Positions 38,888-47,983 of a stretch of DNA of 64,000 bases are shown here, in pieces (position 1 is the stretch's first letter; each line of letters starts with the position of its first letter). The stretch covers positions 744,001-808,000 of the forward strand of contig NZ_CP022753.1 of NCBI RefSeq assembly GCF_002263495.1, in the 5' to 3' direction. The stretch is from Nocardiopsis gilva YIM 90087 (GTDB lineage: Bacteria > Actinomycetota > Actinomycetes > Streptosporangiales > Streptosporangiaceae). A program made the translations under genes and the position numbers. Below the pieces are notes generated by a model. The model made no database searches. It had not been told where the DNA came from and saw only the letters and a list, made by a program, of their open reading frames with translations.

Positions 38888-39100
38888 TTGGGGGTCCTCC
38901 CTTCGGAGGAGCGGCGCCTTCGGCGGGGCCCGCGGGTGCCCGGTGGTGTCGGCCACTGGGGGGATTCCTGGTCACATGACCTCTATGCGGCGTTCAGGCA
39001 GGTTCAAACTTTCCTCAAGCAGGGACGGACGGTGTTAGATCGTCACTCTCAGGAAACAAGTGGATGCGTAGGGTTATATCCACGCCTTGGGGGGATACGC

Positions 39101-39922
39101 ATGACCACGCCTGTCTTCGAGCAGACGATCACGGGGTACTCACTGCGCAGCGCGCACGGGCTCGCACAGGCCTCGCAGCTCGCTTACCAGGACGAGGACC
39201 AGATCAAGACCACAACGGCCGTGTGGGGGATGCCCGAGTGCCGGTTCTTCCAGGTGGAGTTCGAGCAGCCGTTCCCAATCGATGACACCCAGGCCTATGT
39301 CGCGGCCAACGACAAGGTGGTCGTCGTCGCCTTCCGCGGCACCGAACTGGCGCAGTTGCGCGACTGGCTCTCCGATGCCAACGGCCTCCTGGCCCCGGAC
39401 CCGAACGGCCAGGGCATGGTGCACATGGGCTTCAACCAGGCCCTGGACGCGGTGTATCCGCAGGTCCTCAACGCCGTATCGGAGATGCGCGGCAACGGCC
39501 AGTCGATCTGTATCACCGGTCACAGCCTGGGCGGCGCTCTGGCCATGCTGGCCGCGGCCCGGATGCGTTTCGGGGATTCCCGCCTGCTGGCGGACGGCGT
39601 CTACACCTTCGGCCAGCCGCGCACGTGCGACCCGCTGATGGCCAGAACCTTCGACCGCGAGTTCAAGGGACGCATGTTCCGCTTCGTCAACAACAGCGAC
39701 ATCGTTCCCCAGCTCCCGCCTGAGCCGCTCTACCATCACGTCGACGAGGAGAAGTACTTCGACGCCGACGGTCGGCTGCGGGAGAAGAAGATGTCGCTGC
39801 TGGGCGGCCTCACCGACAAGGTCAAGGGCCAGACGGCCGACCCGATGGCCCTGGGGACGGACCAGATCCGCGACCACGGCATCGCCCGCTACATCGCCAA
39901 CCTGGAAAAGGCGATGGGCTGA
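39101..39922 (+). CDS. Class 3 lipase-family protein
   Basis: 273 residues, alpha/beta hydrolase. The nucleophile elbow is ITGHSLGGALAML, preceded by VVVAFRGTE (oxyanion strand) and followed by TFGQPRTCD; NNSDIVPQLPP supplies the Asp and YHHVDEE the probable His region. No signal peptide is seen, so it appears cytoplasmic. ATG 39101 follows GGGGGGA. It is monocistronic between the lanthipeptide promoter and a TetR gene; there is no direct link to either. Confidence 0.88.
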   Translation: MTTPVFEQTITGYSLRSAHGLAQASQLAYQDEDQIKTTTAVWGMPECRFFQVEFEQPFPIDDTQAYVAANDKVVVVAFRGTELAQLRDWLSDANGLLAPDPNGQGMVHMGFNQALDAVYPQVLNAVSEMRGNGQSICITGHSLGGALAMLAAARMRFGDSRLLADGVYTFGQPRTCDPLMARTFDREFKGRMFRFVNNSDIVPQLPPEPLYHHVDEEKYFDADGRLREKKMSLLGGLTDKVKGQTADPMALGTDQIRDHGIARYIANLEKAMG

Positions 39923-40059
39923 CCGCCGCCCCCACCACCGGTTGCCCGCCCGAGCCGTTGCCCCACCCAGTCGACGACGGCGCGGGCGGGCACGTTATGC
40001 CAGCCGGGCACGTCCCCCTCACCGGCGTCGAGTCGAGCGATCGCGGGGCCGGTGGTGGC

Positions 40060-40911
40060 TCAGCCCTCGCTCGCGAGGGCGCGCCGGATCTCCGCGATGC
40101 GGTCATCGTCGAACTCGGCGTCGGGATCGGCTTCGAGGAAGGCCGCGGCGAGGGCGCCGAGCGCCAGCCCGGGAAGCGTCCAGTCCGCCGGGTCGGGGGC
40201 GCCGAACAGGTCGGCCCGGACCGTCTCCTCGGACAGCGCCGGGGTCGTCGGAGCCATCACGACCAGCCCGCGCACCATGGCGTTCGCGAGCGTCGCCAGC
40301 GTCTCGAATCCGGTGCTCAGCGCCGGACGCAGGCGGAGGCCGAGCAGGGACGCCACGCGCTCGTAGGCGGCGGCGAGGCCGGCGGTGACGTTGCGCTCCG
40401 ACTCGGTGAGGGCCGCCTGCACCTCGGTGCGGAGGTCGCCATCGGGCAGGCTCAGGAAGGTCGCGTGCAGCGCGACGTAGGTGCGCCATTCCGGCGAACG
40501 CAGGAAGGTCTGGAGCTCGGCCGGGGCACCCTGGCGCAGGATCTCGGTCGCCAGGGCGATGCGCAGTGACGGGGTCTTCAACCAGTCCAGGCGGTCGAGG
40601 ATGGTCTGGTCGACCGCGCGCCGCGCCTCCGGGTTCTCCTCGACGATGGCCGGGCTGGTGCCGCGCGCGAGCTCTTTCAGCAGGTCGCTGAAGAACAGAT
40701 CCTTGTAGGGCCAGCGGCGGTAGACGGCGCTGCGGGACACGCCCGCGTCGCGGATCACGTCTTCGAAGCTGATGTGTTCCAGGCTGACCGTCAGCCCGGC
40801 CCTGTTGACCTGGTCCATTGCGGCCTGGAGCATGCGTCGCTCGGTCTCCTGGTCGCTGAGTCGGCGCCTCCGCCGTGTCAGGCCAGTGGCCGCTTGGGAG
40901 TCCCCGCCCAT
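40060..40911 (-). CDS. TetR family regulator
   Basis: 283 residues, long for the family. The N-terminal HTH is GLTVSLEHISFEDVIRDAGVSRSAVYRRWPYKDLFF; the rest is the all-helical ligand domain. The start is ATG 40911. It is divergent from the cyclohydrolase operon, and the 193-bp gap contains a repeated 16-mer that may be its operator, so it is a candidate repressor of that operon. Confidence 0.88.
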   Translation of the reverse strand: MGGDSQAATGLTRRRRRLSDQETERRMLQAAMDQVNRAGLTVSLEHISFEDVIRDAGVSRSAVYRRWPYKDLFFSDLLKELARGTSPAIVEENPEARRAVDQTILDRLDWLKTPSLRIALATEILRQGAPAELQTFLRSPEWRTYVALHATFLSLPDGDLRTEVQAALTESERNVTAGLAAAYERVASLLGLRLRPALSTGFETLATLANAMVRGLVVMAPTTPALSEETVRADLFGAPDPADWTLPGLALGALAAAFLEADPDAEFDDDRIAEIRRALASEG

Positions 40912-40990
40912 GTTGCACCTTCTGCGCTTGGGATATGATGTCTCAAATTTTGAATACCAGGATCACAGTCTACTAAGCGTGACGGATCGC

Positions 40991-41039
40991 GTAACCAGCG
41001 AACGGTTGAGCGCGACGAGCCGTGTAACCAGTGAACGGT
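40991..41039. promoter_or_regulatory. Direct repeat GTAACCAGYGAACGGT, candidate operator
   Basis: Two 16-mers at 40991-41006 and 41024-41039 differ at one position and are 33 bp apart, about three helical turns. They sit upstream of the cyclohydrolase operon and near the TetR gene. Each ends 65-100 bp before the operon's ATG. Confidence 0.5.
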
Positions 41040-41104
41040 CCCCGACCAGGCCGCGGCCACGCCATTCAGCGCCCACACGGCCATCCCACACCCCAGGGGG
41101 GAAG

Positions 41105-41785
41105 ATGCGTGATCAGGACACCGATCTCACCGATGTCGCCGAGTCCGACCTGACCACACGGCGCGGCACGTTCAGAGCCGTCGCCTTCCGCGATCCGCTC
41201 GACGGCCATGAACACATGGCCCTGGTGCTGGGGGAGGTCGTGGACCGTGAGGACGTGCTGGTCCGGGTGCATTCCGAGTGCATGACGGGTGACATCTTCG
41301 GCGCGACGCGCTGCGAGTGCGGCGAGCAGCTCACGTCGGCACTGGACGCGATCGTGCGGGAAGGCAGCGGGGTCCTGGTGTACCTGCGCGGCCACGAAGG
41401 GCGTGGGATCGGGCTGGTCGCCAAGGTGCGCACGCACATCCTCCAGGACGAGCAGGGGCTCGACACCATCGATTCGGCCACGTCCCTCGGCCTGCCGGTC
41501 GATGTCCGCGACTACGGTCCGGCCGCACGGGTGCTGCACTACCTCGGCGCCGCCTCGGTCCGGCTGCTGTCGAACAACCCCGACAAGATCGGTGCCCTGG
41601 AGGCGTACGGGATCCGGGTGTCCGAGCAGGTGCCGCTCCTCGCCCCCGCGCACAACGGCAACATCGCCTACCTCACCGCCAAGCGCGACCGGCTCGGGCA
41701 CGACCTCCCTCAGGTCGAGGAGGTGTCGAGCGCGTCGCTGTGCGATAGCGGCGCCCGCGGCCAGGAGGACGGCGGACGTGGCTGA
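41105..41785 (+). CDS. GTP cyclohydrolase II homologue, probably FAPy-forming
   Basis: 226 residues. Zinc ligands Cys59, Cys70 and Cys72 are in HSECMTGDIF and TRCECGEQL; GHEGRGIGLVAKVR and LLSNNPDKI are GTP-site motifs. The position equivalent to Tyr105 of E. coli RibA is His111 (KVRTHILQD). In Streptomyces coelicolor a homologue lacking this Tyr (SCO6655) is reported to stop at the formamidopyrimidine FAPy rather than releasing formate. ATG 41105 follows GGGGGGAAG. It heads an operon of secondary-metabolism type genes and is unlikely to be the housekeeping riboflavin enzyme. Confidence 0.87.
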   Translation: MRDQDTDLTDVAESDLTTRRGTFRAVAFRDPLDGHEHMALVLGEVVDREDVLVRVHSECMTGDIFGATRCECGEQLTSALDAIVREGSGVLVYLRGHEGRGIGLVAKVRTHILQDEQGLDTIDSATSLGLPVDVRDYGPAARVLHYLGAASVRLLSNNPDKIGALEAYGIRVSEQVPLLAPAHNGNIAYLTAKRDRLGHDLPQVEEVSSASLCDSGARGQEDGGRG

Positions 41786-42593
41786 CGTCGCGGGCGCCGC
41801 CTTCGCCGCCCTGCTGCCCGTCGCTCAAGAAGCGACGGCGATCGCGCGACGGATCGTGCGGGAGCACGCCCCCAGGGCGGTCACCGAGAAGGGCGAGCGC
41901 GACATCGTGACCGACGTCGACCTCGCCGTCGAGGACGCGGTCCGTACGTTTCTGGCGCGCGAAACCCCCAATATCGGCTTGCTGGGGGAGGAGCACGGAC
42001 GCACCGGCGGGGCGGACGGGGAGCCCTGGTGGGTGCTCGACCCGGTCGACGGCACCGCCAACCTCGCGTGCGGGATTCCGCTGTGCGCCGTCTCCCTCGG
42101 CCTGGTGTGGGAGGGGCGGGCGGTGGTGGCCGTGATCGACCTGCCCTTCCTCGACACCGGGTACACCGCCACTGAGGGGGCGGGTGCCTTCTGCGATGGA
42201 GAGCGCATCCGCGCCTCCGGGCACAGCGCCCCCGCCGATGCGGTGGTCTCCATCGGCGACTTCGCCGTGGGGGAGGGCGCCGACGCCAAGAACAGGGTGC
42301 GCCTCGACCTGCTGGGGCGGCTGGGCGCGCGGGTGCGGCGGATCCGCATGCTCGGTACGGCCGCGATCGACCTCGCCTGGACCGCGCACGGCAAGCTCGA
42401 CGCCGCGGTCATCCTGGCGAACCGGCCCTGGGACACGGCGGCGGGGGTTCTCCTGGTCCGGGAGGCGGGCGGTGTGGTCCTCGACCGCGATGGCAGCCCG
42501 CACTCGGTGGACTCCTCGGCGACCATCGCCGTCGCACCGGGGCTCCGCGAGCACATCATGTTGGAGGTGGCGCACGCGTATGGGATCGAGTGA
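41778..42593 (+). CDS. Inositol monophosphatase-family phosphatase
   Basis: 271 residues. Metal-binding motifs are complete: GERDIVTDVDLAVE, LLGEEHG, WWVLDPVDGTANL and NRPWDTAAGVLLVREAGG. The family removes phosphate from inositol phosphate, histidinol phosphate or sugar phosphates. GTG 41778 overlaps the cyclohydrolase by 8 bp. In this operon the substrate could be a phosphorylated pyrimidine/pterin or polyol; the sequence does not decide. Confidence 0.88.
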   Translation: MADVAGAAFAALLPVAQEATAIARRIVREHAPRAVTEKGERDIVTDVDLAVEDAVRTFLARETPNIGLLGEEHGRTGGADGEPWWVLDPVDGTANLACGIPLCAVSLGLVWEGRAVVAVIDLPFLDTGYTATEGAGAFCDGERIRASGHSAPADAVVSIGDFAVGEGADAKNRVRLDLLGRLGARVRRIRMLGTAAIDLAWTAHGKLDAAVILANRPWDTAAGVLLVREAGGVVLDRDGSPHSVDSSATIAVAPGLREHIMLEVAHAYGIE

Positions 42594-43374
42594 CGCACAC
42601 GCTGCCCCGCTGTCCGCGGGCGTCCGCTTCCGAGTCACGTCCGCTTCCGCGGGTCCCGCCGTCGGCGCTGCCGCGCAGGCGGCCCTCCTGGCCGTCCTCG
42701 CCGCGGCCGCTGGCCTGGGAGCTGCGGGCTGGATCGCCGGATCGGCCTACGCGGTGGCCCTCGGGGGACTGCTCACGCGCGCCCTGTACCGGGACGGACA
42801 CCCGGGGATGCGGCCGGCCGACCGCGTGACCCTGGCCCGCGCCGTGCTCGTCGGCGGGGTGATGGCCCTCGTCGCCGACGAGGTTGCGGGCCGGCCGCTG
42901 GACGGGGGCGCGCTCGGGACCCTGGTCCTCCTCGCCGCGGTGGCACTGGCGCTCGACGGCGTCGACGGGCTGGTCGCACGCCGCACCAATACGACCAGCC
43001 GGCTGGGCGCCCGGTTCGACATGGAAGTCGACGCCTTTCTGATCCTGGTGCTCAGCGTGCACGTGTCCCTCCACCTCGGTGCGTGGGTGGTGGCGATCGG
43101 CGCGATGCGCTACGCGTTCGCGGCGGCGGCCACCGTGGCGCCGTGGCTGCACGGCGACCTGCCGCTCAGTACCGCCCGCAAGGCGGTGGCGGTGGTGCAG
43201 GCCGCCGCCCTCATCGCGGCTTCGGCGAGCGTGCTGCCGCACTCGGCGGCAACGGCGGTGGTGGCAGCGGCGCTGGCGCTCCTCGCCTGGTCCTTCGGCC
43301 GCGATGTGTGGTGGCTGTGGCGAACCAGGTCGGCGCGGCTACGAACCGGCCCGGACACGGACAGGGAGGGCTGA
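42580..43374 (+). CDS. CDP-alcohol phosphotransferase family membrane protein
   Basis: 264 residues, about six to eight hydrophobic segments. The catalytic signature D-x2-D-G-x2-A-R-x8-9-G-x3-D-x3-D is intact in LDGVDGLVARRTN and GARFDMEVDA. Such enzymes move a phospho-alcohol from a CDP carrier to a hydroxyl acceptor in the membrane. ATG 42580 overlaps the phosphatase gene by 14 bp. Its presence suggests the operon's product is, or is attached to, a phosphodiester or lipid. Confidence 0.85.
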   Translation: MGSSDAHAAPLSAGVRFRVTSASAGPAVGAAAQAALLAVLAAAAGLGAAGWIAGSAYAVALGGLLTRALYRDGHPGMRPADRVTLARAVLVGGVMALVADEVAGRPLDGGALGTLVLLAAVALALDGVDGLVARRTNTTSRLGARFDMEVDAFLILVLSVHVSLHLGAWVVAIGAMRYAFAAAATVAPWLHGDLPLSTARKAVAVVQAAALIAASASVLPHSAATAVVAAALALLAWSFGRDVWWLWRTRSARLRTGPDTDREG

Positions 43375-44348
43375 TGGAGCACACCGCGCGCGCCTTCTGG
43401 CTGCGGTCACCAGGCGTAGGAGAGATCCGGTCGGTCCCTGTCCCAGAGCCCGCACCCGGCGACGTGGTCGTCCGCACGCGCTACACGGGGGTCAGCCGCG
43501 GCACCGAGTCCCTGGTGTTCCGCGGTGGCGTCCCCGAGAGCCAGCGCGAGGCCATGCGGGCGCCCTTCCAGGAGGGCGGCCTTCCCGGCCCGGTCAAATA
43601 CGGCTACCTCAACGTGGGCACCGTCGAGCAGGGGCCATCCGAGCTCGTCGGACGCGACGTCTTCAGCCTCTATCCGCACCAGACCCGGTTCGTCGTTCCG
43701 GCCGGCGCGGTCGTGCCCCTTCCGGAGGGCGTCCCCGCCGAGCGGGCCGTGCTGGCGGGCACGGTCGAGACGGCGGTGAACGCGATCTGGGACGCCGGAC
43801 CGCTCATCGGCGACCGCGTCGCGGTCGTTGGCGCGGGAATGGTGGGATGCTGCGTCGCGCGCCTCCTCGCCGACATCCCGGGCGCCCGCGTCCAGCTCGT
43901 CGACACCGAACCCGAGCGCGCCGACGTCGCCGAGTGCCTCGGCGTCGCCTTCGCCCACCCGGCGGAAGCCGCGGGCCAGTGCGACCTGGTGTTCCATGCC
44001 AGCGCCACGGAGGCGGGCCTCGCCACCTCACTGGACCTGCTCGGAGATGAGGGCCAGGTCATCGAGCTCAGTTGGTACGGGGACCGCGAGGTCCGCATCC
44101 CGCTGGGGGAGTCCTTTCATTCCCGCCGACTGGCGATTCGCGCGAGCCAGGTGGGCGTGGTCTCCCCGGCGCGCAGCCGCCGCCGATCGCTCGCCGACCG
44201 CCTCTCCCTGTCGCTGCGGCTGCTCACCGACCCCGCCTTCGACACACTGATCACCGGCGAAAGCCCCTTCGAGCGACTGCCCGATCTCATGCCGCTCCTC
44301 GCGGATGGCCGGATCCCGGCCCTGTGCCATCGCATCGCCTACGGATAG
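43374..44348 (+). CDS. Medium-chain dehydrogenase, zinc-site-poor
   Basis: 324 residues of the MDR superfamily: GroES-like half RTRYTGVSRGTESLVFRGG, nucleotide site VAVVGAGMVGCCVARLLA, and later GQVIELSWYGDREV. The usual catalytic-zinc Cys is replaced by Ser in the GVSRGTE motif, a variant seen in several biosynthetic MDRs. ATG 43374 overlaps the previous TGA by one base. The substrate is unknown but probably shared with the adjacent PTPS-like protein. Confidence 0.8.
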   Translation: MEHTARAFWLRSPGVGEIRSVPVPEPAPGDVVVRTRYTGVSRGTESLVFRGGVPESQREAMRAPFQEGGLPGPVKYGYLNVGTVEQGPSELVGRDVFSLYPHQTRFVVPAGAVVPLPEGVPAERAVLAGTVETAVNAIWDAGPLIGDRVAVVGAGMVGCCVARLLADIPGARVQLVDTEPERADVAECLGVAFAHPAEAAGQCDLVFHASATEAGLATSLDLLGDEGQVIELSWYGDREVRIPLGESFHSRRLAIRASQVGVVSPARSRRRSLADRLSLSLRLLTDPAFDTLITGESPFERLPDLMPLLADGRIPALCHRIAYG

Positions 44349-44420
44349 GGCGCGCGTCCACCTGGAGAGGTCAGTGACGGCCCCGGACCGACGTCCACCC
44401 TTTGTAAAGGAGCCCTTCTC

Positions 44421-44819
44421 GTGTTCAGCGTCACCGTCCGCGACCATCTCATGGTCGCGCACAGCTTCCGCGGTGAAGTCTTCGGACCGGCGCAGTCCCT
44501 CCACGGGGCGACATTCATCGTCGACGCCTCGTTCCGCCGACCCGAACTCGACGACGACGGGATCGTGGTCGACATCGGGCGAGCCACCCAAGAACTCAAC
44601 TCCGTCCTCGCCGACCTCAACTACCGCAACCTCGACGAGGTGCCCGAGTTCGCCGGCGTCAACACCTCGACGGAGTTTCTGGCCAAGGTCATCGCCGACC
44701 GCATCGCCGACCGGGTGGCACAGGGCGCGTTGGGGGAACAGGCCCGCGGGGTGACCGAGCTGAAGGTGACCCTGCACGAGTCGCACATCGCCTGGGCGAG
44801 TTACGAACGTGCGCTGTGA
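44421..44819 (+). CDS. 6-pyruvoyltetrahydropterin synthase-like (PTPS/QueD family)
   Basis: 132 residues with the T-fold. Zinc histidines are seen in [11 protein letters not shown] and [12 protein letters not shown]; the C-terminal [11 protein letters not shown] holds the pterin-anchor Glu region. GTG 44421 follows AAAGGAG. PTPS-fold enzymes act on dihydroneopterin triphosphate, giving tetrahydropterins or 7-deazaguanine precursors. With the cyclohydrolase upstream, a GTP-derived small molecule is the likely product of the operon. Confidence 0.87.
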   Translation: MFSVTVRDHLMVAHSFRGEVFGPAQSLHGATFIVDASFRRPELDDDGIVVDIGRATQELNSVLADLNYRNLDEVPEFAGVNTSTEFLAKVIADRIADRVAQGALGEQARGVTELKVTLHESHIAWASYERAL

Positions 44820-45925
44820 CAGCGCCGACCTTCGTCCTGCCCGGCGGCGTGGACGACCCCACCACGCCCAGCGGAGGCAACGTCTTCGACCGCCGCCTCT
44901 GCCGGGAACTCGCGCGCATGGGGCGGCCGGTCCGCGAGGTGGCGATCCCGGGCACGTGGCCGGAACCGGACGCCTCCGGCCGGGATCGGCTGGCGCGGGC
45001 ACTCGACGCTCTGCCGGACGGCGCCGCCGTGGTCGTGGACGGGCTCGTGGCCTGCGGTGTCCCCGAGATCGTCGTTCCCAGTGCGCGTCGGCTGCGACTG
45101 GGGGTCCTGGTGCACCTGCCCCTGGCCGACGAGACGGGGCTCAGCACCGATCACGCCGCCGAGCTGGACGCCGCTGAGCGGGACACGCTGCGCGCCGCGC
45201 GTGCCGTCATCGCGACAAGCCGTTGGGCGGCGCGCAACATCAAGGATCGGCACAGCCTGGACCATCGCCGGGTGTGGACCGTGGAACCGGGCACCGACGC
45301 CGCGCCGCTCGTGTCTGGAACGGATCACGGTGTTCGGTTCCTCTCCGTCGCGTCGGTGACCCCGCGCAAGGGACATGACCTGCTCGTGCGGGCTCTGGCG
45401 GGGATCACCGACCTGCGCTGGGGCTGCGTCTGCGTGGGACCGGCACCGCCGGAGTCCGCGTTCGCCAGCGAAGTACGTCGGCTCGTCGGACAGCTGGGAC
45501 TCGGCGGAAGGATTGACTTCTCCGGGCCGCTGTCCGGAGACGCGCTGGCGCACGCCTACGCGGAGGCCGACCTCCTGCTGCTGCCGTCCCGCGCCGAGAC
45601 CTTCGGAATGGCCGCGGCCGAGGCACTGGCACGCGGCATACCCGTGCTCGCGACCACGGCGGGGGCCCTGCCGGACACCCTGGGACAGGCACGCGGTGGC
45701 ACTGTTCCGGGTCTCCTCGTCCCACCGAACGACGTCCAAGCACTGGCGGGGTCGCTACGGAGCTGGCTCATGGACGGGGCGTTGCGTGATCGGCTACGGG
45801 CGGCGGCGCGGCTTCGCCGGGCCGAACTACGCCCCTGGGAGGCGGCCGCACGGGATATGACCGTCATCCTCGACCGAATGCACGAGCCGCGCCACCCACG
45901 ACCCCAAAGGGAGAATGCCTGGTGA
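44816..45925 (+). CDS. GT4 glycosyltransferase
   Basis: 369 residues, GT-B fold. Motifs: [19 protein letters not shown] at the N-terminus, [17 protein letters not shown], and the donor site [24 protein letters not shown] 44816 overlaps the PTPS-like stop (GTGA), and its own end overlaps the next gene, so it is tightly bound into the operon. It presumably glycosylates the operon's product. Confidence 0.88.
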   Translation: MTAPTFVLPGGVDDPTTPSGGNVFDRRLCRELARMGRPVREVAIPGTWPEPDASGRDRLARALDALPDGAAVVVDGLVACGVPEIVVPSARRLRLGVLVHLPLADETGLSTDHAAELDAAERDTLRAARAVIATSRWAARNIKDRHSLDHRRVWTVEPGTDAAPLVSGTDHGVRFLSVASVTPRKGHDLLVRALAGITDLRWGCVCVGPAPPESAFASEVRRLVGQLGLGGRIDFSGPLSGDALAHAYAEADLLLLPSRAETFGMAAAEALARGIPVLATTAGALPDTLGQARGGTVPGLLVPPNDVQALAGSLRSWLMDGALRDRLRAAARLRRAELRPWEAAARDMTVILDRMHEPRHPRPQRENAW

Positions 45926-46803
45926 GCGCCCCCGGATCGCCCCGCTTCGAAGCCGACTGGTTGGCCCTGCGCGAGGGGGCCGATGCCGACGCGCGCGACG
46001 CCGGGTTGCTGGTCCCGCTCCGCGCGCATCTCGCAGCGGAGCATGGACGGCGGCGCGGCGGCAGCCTCAACATCCACGACCTCGGAAGCGGCACCGGATC
46101 GATGGCGCGCTGGCTCGCCCCGCTCTTGGACGGTCCCCAGCACTGGGTCCTCCACGACCGCGACCCGGAACTGCTCGAGCGCGCCGCCGGCTTCCCGCCG
46201 GAGCCGGCAGCGGACGGCGCCCCCGTCACCGTGCGAACCCGACTGGCCGACCTGACCGAACTGGATGCGGTCGACCTCAAGGGCGCCGACCTGGTAACAG
46301 CGTCCGCGCTTCTCGACCTGCTCACCGCAGATGAACTGAACGGCCTGGCCGAGGCGTGCACTGGCGTTGGATGCCCCGTCCTGCTGACGCTGTCGGTCGC
46401 CGGACACGTGGTCTTGACCCCCGATCACCCACTCGACGCCGATATCGCCGCCGCGTTCAACGCCCACCAGCGTCGGGAGGTGCAGGGGCGCCGCCTGCTC
46501 GGCCCGGACGCGCCCGACGCGGCCGCGCGGGCATTCCGGCGCCGCGGTGCGCCGGTGTACAGGCGATCAAGCCCGTGGCGGCTCGGCCCGGAGCAGCGCC
46601 GGTTGATGCGGCAGTGGCTGGAGGGGTGGGTCGCCGCCGCTGTCGAGCAGCGCACTGAACTCTCCACCGAGGCGCGTACGTATGTGGAGTGGAGGCTGGG
46701 CGAGTGCGCGTCCGGCCGCCTGCGAGCCGAGGTGCACCACGTCGACCTGCTCGTCCTCCCGGATGGGCCAGCGGCGGAAGGTAGGCACGAGGAGCGGTCC
46801 TGA
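45922..46803 (+). CDS. Class I SAM-dependent methyltransferase-like
   Basis: 293 residues. The SAM-binding segment NIHDLGSGTGSMARWLAPLL is clear and DRDPELLE is the acidic loop. The following LVTASALLDLLTADEL fits a small-molecule methyltransferase. GTG 45922 overlaps the glycosyltransferase stop. The acceptor is unknown. Confidence 0.82.
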   Translation: MSAPGSPRFEADWLALREGADADARDAGLLVPLRAHLAAEHGRRRGGSLNIHDLGSGTGSMARWLAPLLDGPQHWVLHDRDPELLERAAGFPPEPAADGAPVTVRTRLADLTELDAVDLKGADLVTASALLDLLTADELNGLAEACTGVGCPVLLTLSVAGHVVLTPDHPLDADIAAAFNAHQRREVQGRRLLGPDAPDAAARAFRRRGAPVYRRSSPWRLGPEQRRLMRQWLEGWVAAAVEQRTELSTEARTYVEWRLGECASGRLRAEVHHVDLLVLPDGPAAEGRHEERS

Positions 46804-46879
46804 TCGATGATGGGTGGAGATCCTCGCTCGGAGTCGTGTCCGGTGGATTGGCGCGCGACGACAGTGGGAGGCGAAGGTC

Positions 46880-47983
46880 GTGCGGGGGCAACTGCAGCCG
46901 AGGCGGAGGCCATGGTGGGACGCCACCGTCAAGGGGGTCGTCTGGCCATGGGCGCGGGTGCTGGCCGCCGTGACGCTGCTGGCCGTGCTCGTGTGGCGGC
47001 TCGACACAGATGCCCTGGCGGGGGTGCTCGGCTCCGTGGGCGGAGCGGAATTCGCGGTCGCGGCAGCCGCGGCACTCGCGATCGGAGCGGTGACGACCGC
47101 ACTCAGCGCGTGGCGGTGGCGGCTCGTGGCCCGGGCGTTGGGGCTGCGGCTGCGGATGGGGCGGGCGCTCGCCGACTACTACCGGGCCCTGCTGCTCAAC
47201 GCACTACTTCCGACCGGAGTCCTCGGGGATGTCCACAGGGCTGTGGATCACGGTCGGTCGTCCGGCGATATCGGCCAGGGGGTCCGGGCGGTTCTCCTGG
47301 AGCGGGCGGCCGGTCAGGCGGTCCTTGTCGGCGCGGGGTGCGTCCTGCTGTTCAGCGCGCCTGCCTGGGGCACGGCACTCGGCCTGGGGCGCGTCGCCTG
47401 GGTGCTGCCGCTCGCCGTGGGTGCCACGACGCTCCTCGCGGCATGGGTGCTGTGGGGAAAGGGCGTTCCGCGCTGGCTGCGCTCGGTGCGGCTCATCCTG
47501 ACGGACGCCCGTGCGGCACTCTTCACGCGTGGCACGGGGCCGGGCGTCCTTCTGCTGTCGGCGGTCGTGCTCGCCGGGCATCTGGCCCTCTTCCTTGTCG
47601 CCGCACGGACCGTCGGGGTCACGGCGACCGTGCCCGAGCTGGCGCCACCCGCCGTCCTCGCGCTGCTCGCGATGGCGATCCCGATGAACGCCGCTGGCTG
47701 GGGACCGCGCGAGGCCGTGACGGCGACCGCGTTCGGAGCGGCGGGGCTGGGCGCCGAGCTGGGCCTGGCCACAGCGGTGGCTTACGGGGTCCTGGCGCTC
47801 ACCGCCAGCCTGCCCGGTGTCGCGGTTCTGTTCCCGGGTCGCAGGAGGTGGCCCGCCCCTCAGGGGGACGCGGAGAACAGCGGCGGGTACGCCGCGAACG
47901 ATTCGACCAGGCTGGCGAGCACTGCCGCGCCCTTGGCGGCTGACGCGAGTGAGGGTCGTCCCACCACCCCGGAGCTCGTGTAG
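46880..47983 (+). CDS. Flippase-like membrane protein (LPG synthase TM family)
   Basis: About 367 residues with eight or so membrane helices; the family motif appears as LNALLPTGVLGDVHRAVDHGR and IPMNAAGWGPREAV. I chose GTG 46880 (GGAGG nine bases upstream); an upstream GTG at 46814 is possible. The last 40 residues are hydrophilic and lie over the convergent creatininase gene, a 124-bp overlap, so the true end may be unusual. It probably handles the glycosylated product or its lipid carrier. Confidence 0.82.
   Translation: MRGQLQPRRRPWWDATVKGVVWPWARVLAAVTLLAVLVWRLDTDALAGVLGSVGGAEFAVAAAAALAIGAVTTALSAWRWRLVARALGLRLRMGRALADYYRALLLNALLPTGVLGDVHRAVDHGRSSGDIGQGVRAVLLERAAGQAVLVGAGCVLLFSAPAWGTALGLGRVAWVLPLAVGATTLLAAWVLWGKGVPRWLRSVRLILTDARAALFTRGTGPGVLLLSAVVLAGHLALFLVAARTVGVTATVPELAPPAVLALLAMAIPMNAAGWGPREAVTATAFGAAGLGAELGLATAVAYGVLALTASLPGVAVLFPGRRRWPAPQGDAENSGGYAANDSTRLASTAAPLAADASEGRPTTPELV

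Noticed and set aside
41105-41785. Housekeeping riboflavin gene ribA
   Set aside because: The context is not riboflavin synthesis, the DHBP-synthase half is absent, and the key Tyr is His.
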